From positions 1 through 14,268 of the forward strand of contig QIHU01000256.1 in the NCBI GenBank assembly GCA_003231035.1: 14,268 nt of DNA, given 5' to 3'. A program made the position numbers and the translations under genes. A model generated the notes under the pieces. That model made no database searches. It was given only the letters and a program-made list of their open reading frames with translations, and was not told the DNA's origin. Position 1 is the stretch's first letter. Each line of letters starts with the position of its first letter. Positions 12,782 to 14,268 of this stretch are shown piece by piece. This DNA is from Acidobacteriota bacterium. Lineage in GTDB: Bacteria; Acidobacteriota; Thermoanaerobaculia; Multivoradales; SZUA-115.

Positions 12782-14268
12782 GTGCGGTTGTTGCCTCAGC
12801 CTTTTCTCGCTAGCGCGGTGGTAGTTCTGACGGCCTTGCTCGGGGTTCTGGGCTGTTCAGGAGGTGACCCTCTTCAGACAGACCGGTTGACGAGAGGGCT
12901 GGAAAACACTCAGGCGCCCATCGCCGTTAGCCCAGCAGCGGTTTCCGCGGCGACCCCTAGATTGACCGCCCGTGGCGTGCACGGAGGTTTGGCCAGGGGC
13001 GGCATGCGGGAAGTGGCCGAGTTGCTGCGGCGCGGCGACTGTCGGGGGGCACTCGATCGCTTATCTCAAACGGCACAACAAGGGGGAGAGACGGCGCTCT
13101 TGCCGACCTCCACTAAGCTCGTTCTGGGTTTCTACGCACATGCTTGTGAGCGCCCGGATCTTGCCGAAAGGGAGCTGTTGGCCGCGGCCGACCCTGGCAA
13201 CCTCTTCGAAGACTGGCGGCTGCTGACCCTTGCCGACAGTGCTTTGGCACTGGGTCACACCGTCGTTGCCAGCGAGGCGCTTTCCACCTTGTTGGAGCAG
13301 ACGCCCAACTCCGTGCTGGCGCCAAGGGCGCTCTTGAGGGCGGCGGAATCGGCCTGGGTGGCGGGGGAGCGAGAGGCGGCCTGGCGATGGATCGACGAAG
13401 GTCGCGACCGGCCTTTCAAGCGGGCGGCCATGGCTGAGTTCGATAGCTTGGCTTGGCGGTTCGGGCAAGAGGGCGCAGAGGTGGATCGGCAACGATTGGC
13501 CGCTCAGCGTCTCTTGTCAAGGGCCCCCATCGAAGCCTCGAAACTGGGAGTGATCGAATTCTTCCGAGCCTCGAGCGGAGAGGTGGACTGGTCCACTATT
13601 TTGACCCCGCCAGAGTTAGTCCGCCGCGCGCAGAGGCTGATCGAGATCGGTCTAGCGCCCAGCGCTCAGCAGACTCTGGAAGCGGTCGCCCTGGCCCGCC
13701 GCGACCTGCAGTGGAAGACTCTGTTGGCGCAAGCCCACATCGCGCAGCATGCGGGAGCCCAAGCACTCGCCCTCTTCGCTGGGATTGACCGCCGCGTCTT
13801 GAGCCCTGCCCAGCGGGTGCGGGTGGAGTGGTTGATGGGGCAAGCCAAGGCCGACCTGGCGGTCGTGCGACGAGGGAGTGATGGCCCAGGGGCCACCCGT
13901 CGTAGCGAACTGAAACGAGAGGCGCTTGCCCATTGGCGCTCGGTGATCGATCAGAAGGGCGATCGCGGGCTGACCCTGCAAGCCCTACGGCGCACCTTCT
14001 CCGCTCTGGATGAGGCCGAGCACTTCGACCGTTCGCTGGAGGTGCTGCGCGCGCTGAAGCGGCTCGACGGCCACGACGAAACCGGATTGACCCTCCTGTG
14101 GAAGCGCGGCTGGCAGCAGTTCGAACACCGCAACTACACCGGAGCGATTGGCTACTGGAGCGAGTTACGATCGATATACCCGGAGACTCGCACCGCCCGA
14201 ATTGCCTACTTTTGGACCGGTCGTGGCTATGAAGCTCTAGGCCAAACTGCCCGGGCTCGTGCCGTCTA
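12782..14268 (+). CDS. Helical-repeat lipoprotein, probable Slt-type lytic transglycosylase N-terminus (partial)
   Basis: The frame is open from a GTG at 12782 to the window edge, 495 codons with no stop, so the 3' end is missing. The first residues form a lipoprotein signal (VVVLTALLGVLGC, Cys25). The rest is almost all alpha-helical with TPR-like repeats, ending in a segment (FEHRNYTGAIGYWSELRSIYPET, then AYFWTGRGYEALGQTARARA) like the superhelical N-terminal part of soluble lytic murein transglycosylases, which cleave peptidoglycan glycan strands. The catalytic SLT domain would lie beyond the edge, so the assignment rests on the repeat style alone; another outer-membrane TPR lipoprotein is possible. 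It starts 8 bases after the GAF gene stop, implying one operon. The binding site is weak (AGGG, within a tandem GGGCTCTA). Confidence 0.7.
   Translation, partial: MRLLPQPFLASAVVVLTALLGVLGCSGGDPLQTDRLTRGLENTQAPIAVSPAAVSAATPRLTARGVHGGLARGGMREVAELLRRGDCRGALDRLSQTAQQGGETALLPTSTKLVLGFYAHACERPDLAERELLAAADPGNLFEDWRLLTLADSALALGHTVVASEALSTLLEQTPNSVLAPRALLRAAESAWVAGEREAAWRWIDEGRDRPFKRAAMAEFDSLAWRFGQEGAEVDRQRLAAQRLLSRAPIEASKLGVIEFFRASSGEVDWSTILTPPELVRRAQRLIEIGLAPSAQQTLEAVALARRDLQWKTLLAQAHIAQHAGAQALALFAGIDRRVLSPAQRVRVEWLMGQAKADLAVVRRGSDGPGATRRSELKREALAHWRSVIDQKGDRGLTLQALRRTFSALDEAEHFDRSLEVLRALKRLDGHDETGLTLLWKRGWQQFEHRNYTGAIGYWSELRSIYPETRTARIAYFWTGRGYEALGQTARARAV

Noticed and set aside
12972..13226. Short + strand frame inside the right-hand lipoprotein gene
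   Set aside because: The overlapping frame from 12782 is open for 495 codons, begins with a lipoprotein signal and has consistent helical-repeat character.
1..14268. CRISPR array, insertion sequence, prophage, integron or defence island
   Set aside because: No regularly spaced repeats, transposase, integrase or phage genes are seen. The tRNA-Asn gene has no integrase beside it.

Overview
This GC-rich bacterial window carries ordinary chromosomal housekeeping genes rather than a mobile island. The centre is a minus-strand 'macromolecular synthesis' cluster, read right to left as rpsU (ribosomal protein S21), mutS2, dnaG (primase), rpoD (primary sigma factor), then a tRNA-Asn gene. The rpsU-dnaG-rpoD order is the classic one; mutS2 placed between rpsU and dnaG is the notable variation. 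The gene set, the full-length primary sigma factor and the style of the accessory proteins (long acidic linkers, TPR-like lipoproteins, transglutaminase-like exported protein) would fit a deep Gram-negative phylum such as Acidobacteriota. That assignment is inference from gene content and not a firm identification.

Layout: 1-430 has no convincing gene, only hairpins and an imperfect direct repeat. 431-1503 (+) is a translationally coupled pair, an ankyrin-repeat protein and a thioredoxin-type arsenate reductase/low-molecular-weight phosphatase. Converging on it is an exported transglutaminase-like gene (1500-2986, -), broken by a 14-bp tandem duplication of a palindromic element. tRNA-Asn lies at 3063-3137 (-) behind its own promoter. 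rpoD, dnaG and mutS2 occupy 3234-9385 (-). A strong hairpin terminator at 9463-9498 separates rpsU (9550-9759) from mutS2, so the downstream genes probably receive only read-through unless they have their own promoter. Upstream of rpsU is a lipoprotein gene (9891-10688, -) with a BamE/SmpA-like C-terminal motif.

Divergent from that lipoprotein, after a 271-bp regulatory gap with a near-consensus sigma-70 promoter, a + strand pair runs off the right end: a GAF-domain protein with a long acidic disordered linker (10960-12773), whose conserved C-terminus lies in a different frame, and a helical-repeat lipoprotein resembling the N-terminal part of Slt-type lytic transglycosylases (12782 to the edge).

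The main second-look items are the two frameshifts (one with a clear mechanism), MutS2, a ribosome-collision ATPase, embedded in the rpsU-dnaG-rpoD cluster, and the apparent loss of the LDLR motif in the MutS2 Smr domain. I found no CRISPR array, insertion sequence, prophage or defence system, and no clearly undescribed multi-gene system.
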